Below are positions 7,838-16,317 of a stretch of DNA of 64,000 nucleotides, piece after piece. The translations under genes were made by a program, and so were the position numbers. Below the pieces are notes generated by a model. It worked only from the letters and a program-made list of their open reading frames with translations, made no database searches and was not told where the DNA came from. Source of the DNA: Sporosarcina sp. FSL W8-0480. GTDB lineage: Bacteria > Bacillota > Bacilli > Bacillales_A > Planococcaceae. The DNA lies in contig NZ_CP150166.1 in assembly GCF_037963765.1 (NCBI RefSeq), forward strand, positions 1,433,501 through 1,497,500, in the 5' to 3' direction. Within the stretch, counting starts at the first letter, position 1, and each line of letters begins with the position of its first letter.

Positions 7838-8824
7838 ATGATATATGTTTGCGATATGCTTCGGATTGACTATCCAATTATTCAGGGAGGGATGGGGAAT
7901 ATCAGTAATGCGCAGCTGACTGCGGCTGTTTCGAATGCAGGCGGCCTTGGCACAATCGGATGCGGCACGTTGACTCCGGATGAAGTTGAAAAAATGATAA
8001 TTGAAACTAAGCGTCAGACGAACAGGAACTTCGCTATTAATATCGCAATCAGTGTTTCACCTTATGTAAAAGAGTTGATCGGTCTTGTACTCAAACATAA
8101 GATTCCTATTATCTCCCTATCGGCGGGAAATCCAGCACCATATATCCCGGAACTGAAAGCAAATGGTATTACAGTTATTGCGCTTGTCGCTTCAGTGCAA
8201 CATGCACGTAAAGCGGAGGCGGCGGGAGCGGATATTCTTGTGGCGGAAGGGTTCGAGGCAGCTGGCATCAACTCTAATTTAGAGCTGACGACCTTCACTT
8301 TAATACCACAGATTGTAAAGAACGTTTCTGTACCGGTCATTGCTGCAGGTGGAATAGGTGACGGTAAAGGGTTGGCGGCTGCACTGATGTTAGGTGCCAG
8401 CGGTGTGCAAATCGGCACCCGCCTAATAGCGACAAAGGAGGCACCATTCCATGACCGTTATAAACAGAATCTTATCGAGGCAAGTGACACGGAAACCATA
8501 CTGATTGGGCGTAGCATTGGGCGGCTGAGACGAATTTTGAAGACACCTTATGCCATGAAACTTAAAGAATTGGAAGAATCGGGGATGACGCTAAAAAGAT
8601 ATAGTGAAATGACCTCTGAAGCAAAGCATATTAAAGGTGCAATTGAAGGCGATATGGAAAATGGATTCATCAATAGTGGGCAAATAGCGGGCTTAATAGA
8701 TAACATCCCATCTGTGAAAGAGTTATTCGATTCCATGATGGAAGAAGCGGAAAATCAGATGAATTGTAGAATACAGGAATTCAAAAAGACAAACTTCCAA
8801 AATACTTCTAATAAAGACCTATAG
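7838..8824 (+). CDS. Nitronate monooxygenase/FabK-like flavoprotein lacking the usual active-site His
   Basis: This 328-residue FMN-binding TIM barrel has the family start YPIIQGGMGNIS and the phosphate-binding segment IAAGGIGDGKGLAAALMLGASGVQIGTR, read here in parts. In nitronate monooxygenases and FabK the motif (T/F)EAGGH supplies a catalytic His; here the same place reads GFEAAGINS, so the His is missing. It may therefore be a different oxidoreductase of the family. The ATG follows AGGGGTGAAC. An AT-rich stretch with TATAAC at 7807-7812 could be its promoter, weak by eye. Its role in the aromatic island is unknown. Confidence 0.75.
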   Translation: MIYVCDMLRIDYPIIQGGMGNISNAQLTAAVSNAGGLGTIGCGTLTPDEVEKMIIETKRQTNRNFAINIAISVSPYVKELIGLVLKHKIPIISLSAGNPAPYIPELKANGITVIALVASVQHARKAEAAGADILVAEGFEAAGINSNLELTTFTLIPQIVKNVSVPVIAAGGIGDGKGLAAALMLGASGVQIGTRLIATKEAPFHDRYKQNLIEASDTETILIGRSIGRLRRILKTPYAMKLKELEESGMTLKRYSEMTSEAKHIKGAIEGDMENGFINSGQIAGLIDNIPSVKELFDSMMEEAENQMNCRIQEFKKTNFQNTSNKDL

Positions 8825-8856
8825 ACATATATTTAATATGATAAGCACCAAACTTT

Positions 8857-8870
8857 TGTAAGCGCTTGCA
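8857..8870. promoter_or_regulatory. cre-like (CcpA) box before the thioesterase-PheDH-oxoacid dehydrogenase run
   Basis: TGTAAGCGCTTGCA fits TGWAARCGYTWNCW closely and is nearly palindromic when extended to TTGTAAGCGCTTGCAA. It lies in the only sizeable gap (8825-8905) before the thioesterase gene, about 36 bases ahead of its ATG. This is the position expected for catabolite repression of the downstream genes. Confidence 0.6.
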
Positions 8871-8905
8871 AGTTTACCTGACATTAAAAATTAAGTAGGG
8901 GATAA

Positions 8906-9304
8906 ATGATGAAGTTAGGGATGAACGTAGGAAGAGAGGAAACGATTGAAATAACTGTGACAGAGGATATGTTTGCTTCATTTGAAGGGCAAGTTGTTCA
9001 TCCTGTCTATTCAACAGTGGCCATGACATACCATATGGAGTGGGTGTCGAGGAAAATCATCCTTCCATTTTTGGAAGATGATGAAGAGGGGATGGGCGCC
9101 TCAGTCAAGTTGAAACATCTCGCAGCGTCACCAATTGGAACGACTGTTACGTTGACGGCGACTTTAATTGAATATCGGGATAACAAGGTAGTGACAGAAG
9201 TTACTGCGACCAATCATTTAGGGTTAATCGGAAAAGGTGAAGTGGTGCAAATTATATTGCCTAAAGAAAAGATTATGAAGAAGTTAAAAGAAGCCTCAAT
9301 CTGA
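8906..9304 (+). CDS. FlK-like hot-dog acyl-CoA thioesterase
   Basis: This 132-residue single hot-dog domain shows the three catalytic positions described for fluoroacetyl-CoA thioesterase FlK: a Thr in VYSTVAM, a Glu in YHMEWVSRK and a His in KHLAASPIG. That points to hydrolysis of a small or activated acyl-CoA. It lies between a cre box and phenylalanine dehydrogenase, so it may release CoA from stalled aryl- or branched-acyl-CoA, a job like PaaI. Two ATGs (8906 and 8909) follow TAGGGGATAA. Fluoroacetate resistance itself is not implied. The fold is fairly certain, the substrate is not. Confidence 0.8.
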   Translation: MMKLGMNVGREETIEITVTEDMFASFEGQVVHPVYSTVAMTYHMEWVSRKIILPFLEDDEEGMGASVKLKHLAASPIGTTVTLTATLIEYRDNKVVTEVTATNHLGLIGKGEVVQIILPKEKIMKKLKEASI

Positions 9305-9357
9305 AACTGTTAGTCTGAAAACTTTAATCTGTCCGTACAATCCTAGGGGGGAATCAT

Positions 9358-10506
9358 ATGATGCTAGCTGAAAAGACATCAATTACAAAGGATTTCGAAC
9401 TTTTTGAACGAATGAGTGAGCATGAACAGGTTGTTTTCTGCAACGATCCTTCAACAGGTTTGCGTGCAATTATCGCAATCCATAATACGACGCTTGGCCC
9501 AGCTATAGGCGGTTGCCGTATGCAACCATATGGCAGTGTGGATGAAGCGTTAGAAGATGTTCTTCGACTATCAAAAGGAATGACCTATAAATGTGCTGCT
9601 GCCGATGTGGATTTTGGTGGTGGGAAAGCAGTTATTATCGGTGATCCAAGAACAGATAAGTCACCTGAATTATTCCGGGCGTTCGGTCAATTTGTAAACT
9701 CATTGGGCGGCCGCTTCTATACGGGGACGGATATGGGAACTACGATGGATGATTTCATTCATTCGATGAAAGAGACCAACTTCATCAATGGACTCCCCGA
9801 AGCATACGGGGGTGGCGGCGATTCTTCGATCCCGACTGCAGAAGGCGTTTTATACGGCATAAAAGCGACCAATCAGTTTGCTTTTGGACATGACGAGTTA
9901 GGCAAGCAAATCTATGCGATTCAAGGGCTCGGAAAAGTTGGTTTCAAAGTCGCAACTAAGTTGCTTGAAGCGGGCGCCCGCCTATACGTGACAGATATTA
10001 ACGTAGATAGCTTGCGAGCAATCGAAGAAGTTGCAGCAAAAACACCAGGCAGTGTACAAATTGTTGCAAGTGAGGACATCTATTCGCAAGAAGCGGATGT
10101 TTTCATTCCGTGTGCATTTGGCGGGATACTAAATGATGCGACAATTCCCCAATTGAAAGTGAAAGCGGTTGTAGGCTCCGCTAACAATCAGTTATTGGAA
10201 GACAGGCATGGCAAACAATTACGTGATAAAGGGATTTTATATGCACCGGATTATATCGTCAATTCAGGTGGTCTTATCCAAGTGGCGGATGAATTGTATG
10301 GCATTAATCATGATCGGGTGCTTGCCAAAACAAAACATATATACGACGCAATATTGGAAGTGTATAAGGAAGCTGAGTACACCGGAAAAACAACAGAGGA
10401 ATCGGCAAACGCAATGTGCGAACGTCGAATAGCGGACCGGGCAAAACGGAATAACTTTTACTCAGCACCGATGAAACCGAAGTGGGCGATTCGCAATCAA
10501 TCATGA
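9358..10506 (+). CDS. pdh: Phenylalanine dehydrogenase
   Basis: This 382-residue NAD-dependent amino acid dehydrogenase has the glycine-rich loop around GPAIGGCRM, catalytic Lys78 in [10 protein letters not shown] and Lys90 in DFGGGKAV. The NAD-binding motif is [12 protein letters not shown]. The segment [11 protein letters not shown] carries the Asn that in phenylalanine dehydrogenases replaces the smaller or polar residue of leucine dehydrogenases, and overall wording matches known Planococcaceae PheDH sequences from memory. It converts L-Phe and NAD to phenylpyruvate, ammonia and NADH. The stop overlaps the region of the next start. Leucine dehydrogenase is the alternative but fits less well, and the surrounding aromatic genes agree with PheDH. 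Confidence 0.88.
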   Translation: MMLAEKTSITKDFELFERMSEHEQVVFCNDPSTGLRAIIAIHNTTLGPAIGGCRMQPYGSVDEALEDVLRLSKGMTYKCAAADVDFGGGKAVIIGDPRTDKSPELFRAFGQFVNSLGGRFYTGTDMGTTMDDFIHSMKETNFINGLPEAYGGGGDSSIPTAEGVLYGIKATNQFAFGHDELGKQIYAIQGLGKVGFKVATKLLEAGARLYVTDINVDSLRAIEEVAAKTPGSVQIVASEDIYSQEADVFIPCAFGGILNDATIPQLKVKAVVGSANNQLLEDRHGKQLRDKGILYAPDYIVNSGGLIQVADELYGINHDRVLAKTKHIYDAILEVYKEAEYTGKTTEESANAMCERRIADRAKRNNFYSAPMKPKWAIRNQS

Positions 10507-10520
10507 GTGGAGGCGTATTT

Positions 10521-11576
10521 GTGGAACATAACTATCCTATGAAAAGAATAATAGATGATAAAGGATTTTTCGTGGATGCGTCTTATGAAGAGCGGATCGA
10601 CGAGAAGTTGGTTAAAGAGTTGTATTACCATATGGTACGAATTCGGACATTTGATAGGAAAGCGATCAACTTGCAACGACAAGGACGCTTAGGCACCTAT
10701 GCACCATTCGAAGGGCAGGAAGCTGCACAAGTCGGCAGTGCTCTTGCATTGAATGACAATGACTGGGTTTTCCCGACTTATCGTGATCATGGTGCAACGC
10801 TTACGTTTGGAAAAAGTATGGTCACTACATTTTTGTACTGGAATGGTCGGGTGGAAGGTTGTGTGGCTCCTGCTGACAGACAAATTTTCCCGCCAGCTGT
10901 CCCGATCGCGACCCAACTCCCACATGCGGCCGGCGCCGCTTGGGCTGAAAAGAAAAAAGGTACAAAAAATGCAGCAATCGCCTATTTCGGGGATGGGGCT
11001 ACATCCGAAGGTGATTTTCACGAAGGATTGAACTTTGCAAGTGTATTCCAAGTTCCAGTTGTCTTTTTCAACCAAAATAATGGGTATGCAATTTCAGTTC
11101 CGATTGAAAAACAAATGAACTCAAAGACGATCGCACAAAAATCGGTTGCCTATGGCATGCCGGGAATCCGCTTAGATGGAAATGACTGTTTTGCAGTATA
11201 TTTTGAAACGAAAAAGGCATTTGACAATGCAAGAAGCGGCAACGGTCCGACATTGATAGAAGCGGTTACTTGGAGAAAAGGGGCCCATACGACTGCGGAT
11301 GATCCATCCAAGTACCGTACGGAAGAGCGAGCGAAGGATTTCGTTGATCCGCTTTTACGTTTAGAGTTATTTATGAAGAATTATGGCTACTATGATGACG
11401 CTTGGATTCAGGATATCCAAGAAAAAACGACACAGGAAGTTGAAGATGCAGTCGAAGAGATGGAGAAGTTCCCCCCGCCGAATGTTGAAGACGTTTTTGA
11501 CCATGTATACGCTGAAATGCCAACTCAACTTGCCAAGCAAAAAGAAGCGTATCTATCACATTTAGGGAGGAAATGA
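10521..11576 (+). CDS. bkdAA: 2-oxoacid dehydrogenase E1 alpha subunit (branched-chain/aryl-pyruvate type)
   Basis: This 351-residue ThDP-dependent E1 alpha has the cofactor motif FGDGATSEGDFHEGLNFA ending in NNGYAIS. The acceptor loop GAHTTADDPSKYR is of the kind seen in branched-chain E1 proteins. The GTG at 10521 is chosen since GGAGG lies seven bases upstream; an ATG at 10503 overlaps the PheDH stop without a site. E1 alpha/beta decarboxylate a 2-oxoacid and transfer the acyl group to lipoyl-E2. With PheDH directly upstream, phenylpyruvate is a likely substrate besides branched 2-oxoacids. No ptb or buk genes are present as in classical bkd operons. Confidence 0.88.
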   Translation: MEHNYPMKRIIDDKGFFVDASYEERIDEKLVKELYYHMVRIRTFDRKAINLQRQGRLGTYAPFEGQEAAQVGSALALNDNDWVFPTYRDHGATLTFGKSMVTTFLYWNGRVEGCVAPADRQIFPPAVPIATQLPHAAGAAWAEKKKGTKNAAIAYFGDGATSEGDFHEGLNFASVFQVPVVFFNQNNGYAISVPIEKQMNSKTIAQKSVAYGMPGIRLDGNDCFAVYFETKKAFDNARSGNGPTLIEAVTWRKGAHTTADDPSKYRTEERAKDFVDPLLRLELFMKNYGYYDDAWIQDIQEKTTQEVEDAVEEMEKFPPPNVEDVFDHVYAEMPTQLAKQKEAYLSHLGRK

Positions 11577-11579
11577 TTG

Positions 11580-12596
11580 ATGACACAAGTGAAAGAGTCG
11601 CATCTAAAAAGTGAGACGGTTAGACAGATGACGTTAATTCAGGCGATCAATGACGCCATGCGGCTGATGCTTGAAGAGGATGATCGAACTGTCATTTTAG
11701 GGGAAGATATCGGTAAAAATGGCGGAGTATTCCGCGCAACAGAGGGGCTTCAGGAAGCGTTCGGAGAAGATCGGGTAATTGACACACCGTTGTCGGAAGC
11801 CGGGATTATCGGGACGTCAGTCGGTCTCGCAGTGAACGGTTTTCGACCGGTTGCTGAAATCCAATTCCTTGGCTTCATCTATCCTGCGTATGAACAGATC
11901 ATGACTCATGTCTCAAGGATTCGGATGCGATCGATGTCCCGCTTTACAGTGCCAATGGTCATTCGGGCTCCGTACGGTGCAGGCATACGGGCACCGGAGA
12001 TTCATTCGGATAGTACGGAAACCTTGTTCACACATATGCCGGGCATCAAAGTGGTCTGCCCATCCAGTCCATACGATGCAAAAGGATTATTGATAGCTGC
12101 GATGGAAGATCCTGATCCGGTGCTTGTTCTTGAACCGATGAAAAACTATCGTTCGAAGAGGGAAGAAGTGCCTGTTGGGAAATATACAGTGGAAATCGGT
12201 AAAGGGAAGATAGTTCGTGAAGGTGAGGATGTAACACTCATAGCTTGGGGAGCTATGATAACAATCGCAGAAAAGGCGGCGGAGCAGGCCGAGAAAAAAG
12301 GAATTAGTTGTGAAATCATCGATCTTCGGACATTGTATCCAATTGATAGCGAGATGATAGCTGAGTCTGTAAAAAAGACTACAAGAGCAGTCATCATTCA
12401 TGAGGCGCATCATACTGGAGGTCTTGGCAATGATATTATTTCAATCATTAACGATACAGCTTTCCTTTATCTGCGCGCACCAATTGAACGGATTACAGGA
12501 TTTGACGTCCCGGTTCCATTCTTTTCATTAGAAGAACATTATCTTCCCACACCAAAACGAGTCATGGAAGGAATAGAGAAAGTGGTTCATTTTTAA
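11580..12596 (+). CDS. bkdAB: 2-oxoacid dehydrogenase E1 beta subunit
   Basis: This 338-residue E1 beta has the typical ILGEDIGKNGGVFRAT start region and the helix around PYGAGIRAPEIHSDS, then a C-terminal transketolase domain with IIDLRTLYPID. It pairs with E1 alpha to form the ThDP active site. The ATG at 11580 sits behind TTAGGGAGG; a TTG at 11577 is in frame and equally close. It follows E1 alpha almost without a gap and is 12 bases before E2, a tight operon. Assignment to the subunit is certain; substrate range is inferred from neighbours. Confidence 0.9.
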   Translation: MTQVKESHLKSETVRQMTLIQAINDAMRLMLEEDDRTVILGEDIGKNGGVFRATEGLQEAFGEDRVIDTPLSEAGIIGTSVGLAVNGFRPVAEIQFLGFIYPAYEQIMTHVSRIRMRSMSRFTVPMVIRAPYGAGIRAPEIHSDSTETLFTHMPGIKVVCPSSPYDAKGLLIAAMEDPDPVLVLEPMKNYRSKREEVPVGKYTVEIGKGKIVREGEDVTLIAWGAMITIAEKAAEQAEKKGISCEIIDLRTLYPIDSEMIAESVKKTTRAVIIHEAHHTGGLGNDIISIINDTAFLYLRAPIERITGFDVPVPFFSLEEHYLPTPKRVMEGIEKVVHF

Positions 12597-12608
12597 GGGG
12601 GGCGTGGA

Positions 12609-13832
12609 ATGCTTGAAGTAAAGTTGCATGATATAGGGGAAGGCATGACTGAAGGGGAAGTGATCCATTATTTAGTCAAGGTTGGCGATACGGTTACGAC
12701 CGACCAGCCGCTTGTCGAAGTGCAAACAGACAAAATGGTCGCTGAACTCACTTCACCTTGCGCTGGTATCGTGAAAGAAATCCGTATCGAAGTTGGTGAA
12801 ACAGTTCAAGTCGGAACAAGCTTGCTTTCTATTGAAACGAATGAACTTTCGGCAGGAGGACAAAAATCACAACCCGAATCAAAACAATTTCTTGGGGGAA
12901 ATGTAGTTTCTATAAGAAAAACCGGAGAAAAATCATCAGCTTCAAATCCTTTTCATCGCGTGCTTGCGGCACCGTACACACGTAAAATCGCAAGGGATAA
13001 CAATATTAACATTGAAGATGTCCGTGCTTCTGATCCTTCAGGAAGGATAACTGAAGAAGATATTTTTCGATTCATTGAAGGACAGAAATTTTCGATCGAG
13101 CCTATTTCTGATAGGAAGCCGGCATTGTCTGATCAAGCGACTCCTGATGAAATCCCTTTTAGGGGGATCCGGAAGAAAATTGCAGAAAAGATGACAAAAT
13201 CGCTCTTTACAATACCTCATGTCACTCAATTCGACGAAGTGAATATGACGAATCTATTTAAAATGAGAGAGCAATTGAAAACCGCAGGTGAATCGGTCAG
13301 TGTACTAGCATTCCTGATCAAGGCGCTTGTCATTTCTTTAAAAGATTTTCCGATATTCAATGCGGAACTTGATGAAGAAAATGACCGGATCCTTCTGAAG
13401 AAAAACTATCATATCGGAATTGCAACGAATACGGACAATGGGCTACTTGTTCCTGTTCTCCATGATGCCGATAAAAAATCGATCAAAGAGATTCATGAAG
13501 ACGTCAAAGCATTAACGGCAAAAGCGATTTCCGGTAAGTTACAACCGTCCGAAATGCAGAACAGCACGTTTACTGTGAGTAATGTCGGGCCTCTTGGCAG
13601 TACGGGTGCAACACCGATTATCAATTACCCGGAAACGGCACTTATTGCTTTCCATAAAACAAAAAAACAGCCAATCGTCAATGAGAATGATGAAATCGTT
13701 ATCGGTCACGTCATGACACTTTCTTTTGCCTTTGACCATCGTGTCGCTGATGGTGCAACAGCTGTTGCATTTACGAATCGCTTTGCAAGCCTAATCGAGC
13801 AGCCTCACAAGCTGATGATGGAGATGGTGTAA
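12609..13832 (+). CDS. bkdB: 2-oxoacid dehydrogenase E2 (dihydrolipoyl acyltransferase)
   Basis: This 407-residue E2 has one lipoyl domain (lipoylated Lys42 in VEVQTDKMVAE), a peripheral subunit-binding domain (residues ~118-152, APYTRKIARDNNINIEDV) and the catalytic domain. The active-site motif is FAFDHRVADG (His377, Asp381). It passes the acyl group to CoA, giving isobutyryl-type CoA esters or phenylacetyl-CoA. It is flanked by E1 beta and E3, and its stop overlaps the E3 start (TAATG). Confidence 0.9.
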   Translation: MLEVKLHDIGEGMTEGEVIHYLVKVGDTVTTDQPLVEVQTDKMVAELTSPCAGIVKEIRIEVGETVQVGTSLLSIETNELSAGGQKSQPESKQFLGGNVVSIRKTGEKSSASNPFHRVLAAPYTRKIARDNNINIEDVRASDPSGRITEEDIFRFIEGQKFSIEPISDRKPALSDQATPDEIPFRGIRKKIAEKMTKSLFTIPHVTQFDEVNMTNLFKMREQLKTAGESVSVLAFLIKALVISLKDFPIFNAELDEENDRILLKKNYHIGIATNTDNGLLVPVLHDADKKSIKEIHEDVKALTAKAISGKLQPSEMQNSTFTVSNVGPLGSTGATPIINYPETALIAFHKTKKQPIVNENDEIVIGHVMTLSFAFDHRVADGATAVAFTNRFASLIEQPHKLMMEMV

Positions 13833-15277
13833 TGGTTGTCGGCGAAATTAGTCAGGAGAGAAATCTGATAATCATTGGAGGAGGGCCTGGTGGATATTCT
13901 GCTGCCATACGTGGCGCACAATTAGGTCTTTCAGTCACGTTAATCGAGCAGGCTGACATGGGCGGCGTCTGTTTGAATGAAGGTTGTATCCCTTCAAAAA
14001 TCTTTACACATGCCGCAACTAAACACACAGAAATTTCTCATTTACAGGATATTGGAATTGGAATTCCGGAAAACCAATTTGATTTCAAAAAGCTCCTATC
14101 ATATAAAGACAGAGTCATAAATCAGCTCAGGTCTGGAGTTGAACATCTTTGCAAGGAAAATAAAATCGAAATAATCCGAGGCAAAGCGACTTTCATCGCC
14201 GTTGACAAGATCGGCGTGGAAAATGGGCATCAATTCGATATTTACGAATTTCAGCAAGTCATTATCGCGACAGGAAGCACCGCGATCTTGCCTTCTTTTG
14301 TGAAAGAAAAAGGGGAAAGAATTCTATTGCCGCATGAACTTTTCGCAATGGAGGAGATACCTGAACACCTCATAGTGAAAGGTAATGATTATATTGCACT
14401 TGAAGCGGCTTCAAGCTTTGCAGCATTAGGTGCAAAAGTCAGTGTAGTAATTGAAAACGAAGCAGACTTTCCATTTGATGAAGCCATCAATAAAGAATTG
14501 GGCCGTCTATTTAAAAAACGGAAAATCAAAATGTATAAAGAGCTTCAATTCATCTCGACTAATGAAACAGCCGATGGGATTTCAATCACTTTCCTAACGG
14601 ATAAAAACGTGGAGGAGACAATTGGCGGGTCACATCTCTTCGTTTCCGAAATGAGAAACCCAAATTTGGAGCCTTTGGGCATAAGTCGTTTCGGGATTGA
14701 CCTTACAGATGAAGGTTTTATAAAGGTAGATGGAAATATGCAAACTTCCCTACCCGCTATTTATGCAATTGGTGATGTAACGGAAGGCCCAATGCTTGCA
14801 GTGAAAGCTATTAAACAAGCAAAAACCGCTGTAGCCGCAATCGCAGGCCAACAGACAGAAGTGGACCTGACATTTATGCCGGTTGTTGCGCATACAATAC
14901 CGCCAGCAGTTTCCGTTGGACTGACAGAACAAAGTGCACGCGAGTTTGGACTCAATTTTCACTTAAGTCAATTTGCTCTTGGTGGGAATGGCTACGCAAC
15001 TCTTACGGGTAAAAAGGATGGATTCATTAAAGTCGTTTCTGATGCGACTACGGAAATCATACAAGGGATTCATATGATTGGCGAAGGGGCTATTGAGATG
15101 TCAGGTTCTTTTGTGCAATTACTTGAAATGGCTGCGAGAGAAGAAGACTTAAAATTCCCACTTTATGCGCATCCGGGCATCAGTGAAGGTTTACTTGAAG
15201 CGGTAGAGGGATTGGTCGGACAGGCGATCCATGCCGCGCCGGTGAAAGAGAAACGGCAGTCAATCATTTTCAAATAA
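13832..15277 (+). CDS. lpd: Dihydrolipoyl dehydrogenase-like E3 with a degenerate NAD-binding motif
   Basis: This 481-residue flavoprotein of the disulfide oxidoreductase family has the FAD motif IIGGGPGGYSAA, the redox disulfide GGVCLNEGCIPSK, the FAD Asp in YAIGDV and a C-terminal YAHPGISE that keeps the catalytic His-Pro and Glu. What is odd is the second Rossmann motif. Where E3 enzymes read V-I-G-G-G-x-I-G, this protein reads IVKGNDYIALE, so two of the three glycines are lost. NAD binding may be weak or altered. It is the last gene of the E1-E2-E3 set, overlapping E2 by one base. Another lpd elsewhere in the genome could supply normal E3. Confidence 0.8.
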   Translation: MVVGEISQERNLIIIGGGPGGYSAAIRGAQLGLSVTLIEQADMGGVCLNEGCIPSKIFTHAATKHTEISHLQDIGIGIPENQFDFKKLLSYKDRVINQLRSGVEHLCKENKIEIIRGKATFIAVDKIGVENGHQFDIYEFQQVIIATGSTAILPSFVKEKGERILLPHELFAMEEIPEHLIVKGNDYIALEAASSFAALGAKVSVVIENEADFPFDEAINKELGRLFKKRKIKMYKELQFISTNETADGISITFLTDKNVEETIGGSHLFVSEMRNPNLEPLGISRFGIDLTDEGFIKVDGNMQTSLPAIYAIGDVTEGPMLAVKAIKQAKTAVAAIAGQQTEVDLTFMPVVAHTIPPAVSVGLTEQSAREFGLNFHLSQFALGGNGYATLTGKKDGFIKVVSDATTEIIQGIHMIGEGAIEMSGSFVQLLEMAAREEDLKFPLYAHPGISEGLLEAVEGLVGQAIHAAPVKEKRQSIIFK

Positions 15278-15313
15278 ACACCAAATAAAACAACCTGTTA
15301 AGGGGGAAAAAAG

Positions 15314-16300
15314 ATGAGGAATAAGTGGTCGAAAATGTTGGCGGTTATTTTCAGTTCAGCTCTAATACTCTCAGCGTGCGGAACGGGGGAAAATGGGGAC
15401 AAAAAATCGGGAGCATCCTCTAAGACATACAAAATTGGTGTCACTCAGATCGTAGAACATCCATCACTCAATGCCGCATACGATGGGTTCAAAAAGGCTT
15501 TGGAAGATGCAGGGATTGACGCGGAATATGATGTGCAAATTGCCCAAGGCGACCCGACACTTAACACTACAATCGCGACGAATCTTGTCAGCGCGGGCGT
15601 CGACCTGATATTTGCAAACTCAACACCAAGTGCTCAAGCGGCCGCAAGTGCGACAACAGATATTCCAATTGTTTTCACTTCGGTTACCGATGCAGTGGGG
15701 GCGGAACTTGTTGATTCAATGGAAGAACCGGGGGGCAACGTAACGGGTACGATTGATGCCCACCCTGATGCAATTTCAGATACGATGAAATTCATGAAAG
15801 AGGAATTGGGAGCGAAAAAGGTCGGAATGGTGTTTAACTCAGGAGAACAAAACTCACGAGCCCAAGTGGATTCAGTGAAGGAAATGCTGAAGGACATGGA
15901 TATGACAGTCGTAGAAGCATCAGTTGCAACGTCTGCGGATGTGAAAGCGGCGGCTGAATCGTTGATCGGGAAAGTGGATGCTTTCTATATCATTACAGAC
16001 AACACAGTCGTTAGTGCTCTTGAGTCAGTGATTTCGGTTGCGAACGACAATAAAATTCCAATGATGGTCGGTGAATTCGACTCAGTGAAACGAGGCGGTT
16101 TAGCGGCATACGGATTTGAATACTTTGACATCGGTTATGAAGCAGGACAAATGGCTGCCAAAATCCTAAAAGGTGAAAGTAAACCTCATGAATTGCCAGT
16201 TCAGATTCCACAAAAATTGAAACTGATCATGAATGAGGAAACGGCAGCTTTGCTTGGGCTCGATATTAAAGACGAATGGAAAGCTGAATTCAGTGAATAA
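15314..16300 (+). CDS. ABC transporter substrate-binding lipoprotein (TrpX/PF04392-like)
   Basis: This 328-residue protein has a lipoprotein signal peptide with lipobox LSAC (Cys at about residue 22) and a two-lobed periplasmic-binding fold of the ABC_sub_bind type. Recognisable segments are IGVTQIVEHPSLNAAYDGF and IVFTSVTDAVGAELV. Relatives bind aromatic amino acids (TrpXYZ-like systems), so uptake of Phe, Tyr or a related aromatic fits the neighbours. AAGGGGG precedes the ATG. The binding-protein class is clear; the ligand is inferred. Confidence 0.85.
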   Translation: MRNKWSKMLAVIFSSALILSACGTGENGDKKSGASSKTYKIGVTQIVEHPSLNAAYDGFKKALEDAGIDAEYDVQIAQGDPTLNTTIATNLVSAGVDLIFANSTPSAQAAASATTDIPIVFTSVTDAVGAELVDSMEEPGGNVTGTIDAHPDAISDTMKFMKEELGAKKVGMVFNSGEQNSRAQVDSVKEMLKDMDMTVVEASVATSADVKAAAESLIGKVDAFYIITDNTVVSALESVISVANDNKIPMMVGEFDSVKRGGLAAYGFEYFDIGYEAGQMAAKILKGESKPHELPVQIPQKLKLIMNEETAALLGLDIKDEWKAEFSE

Positions 16301-16317
16301 ATAGGGGGTGATTCTAC

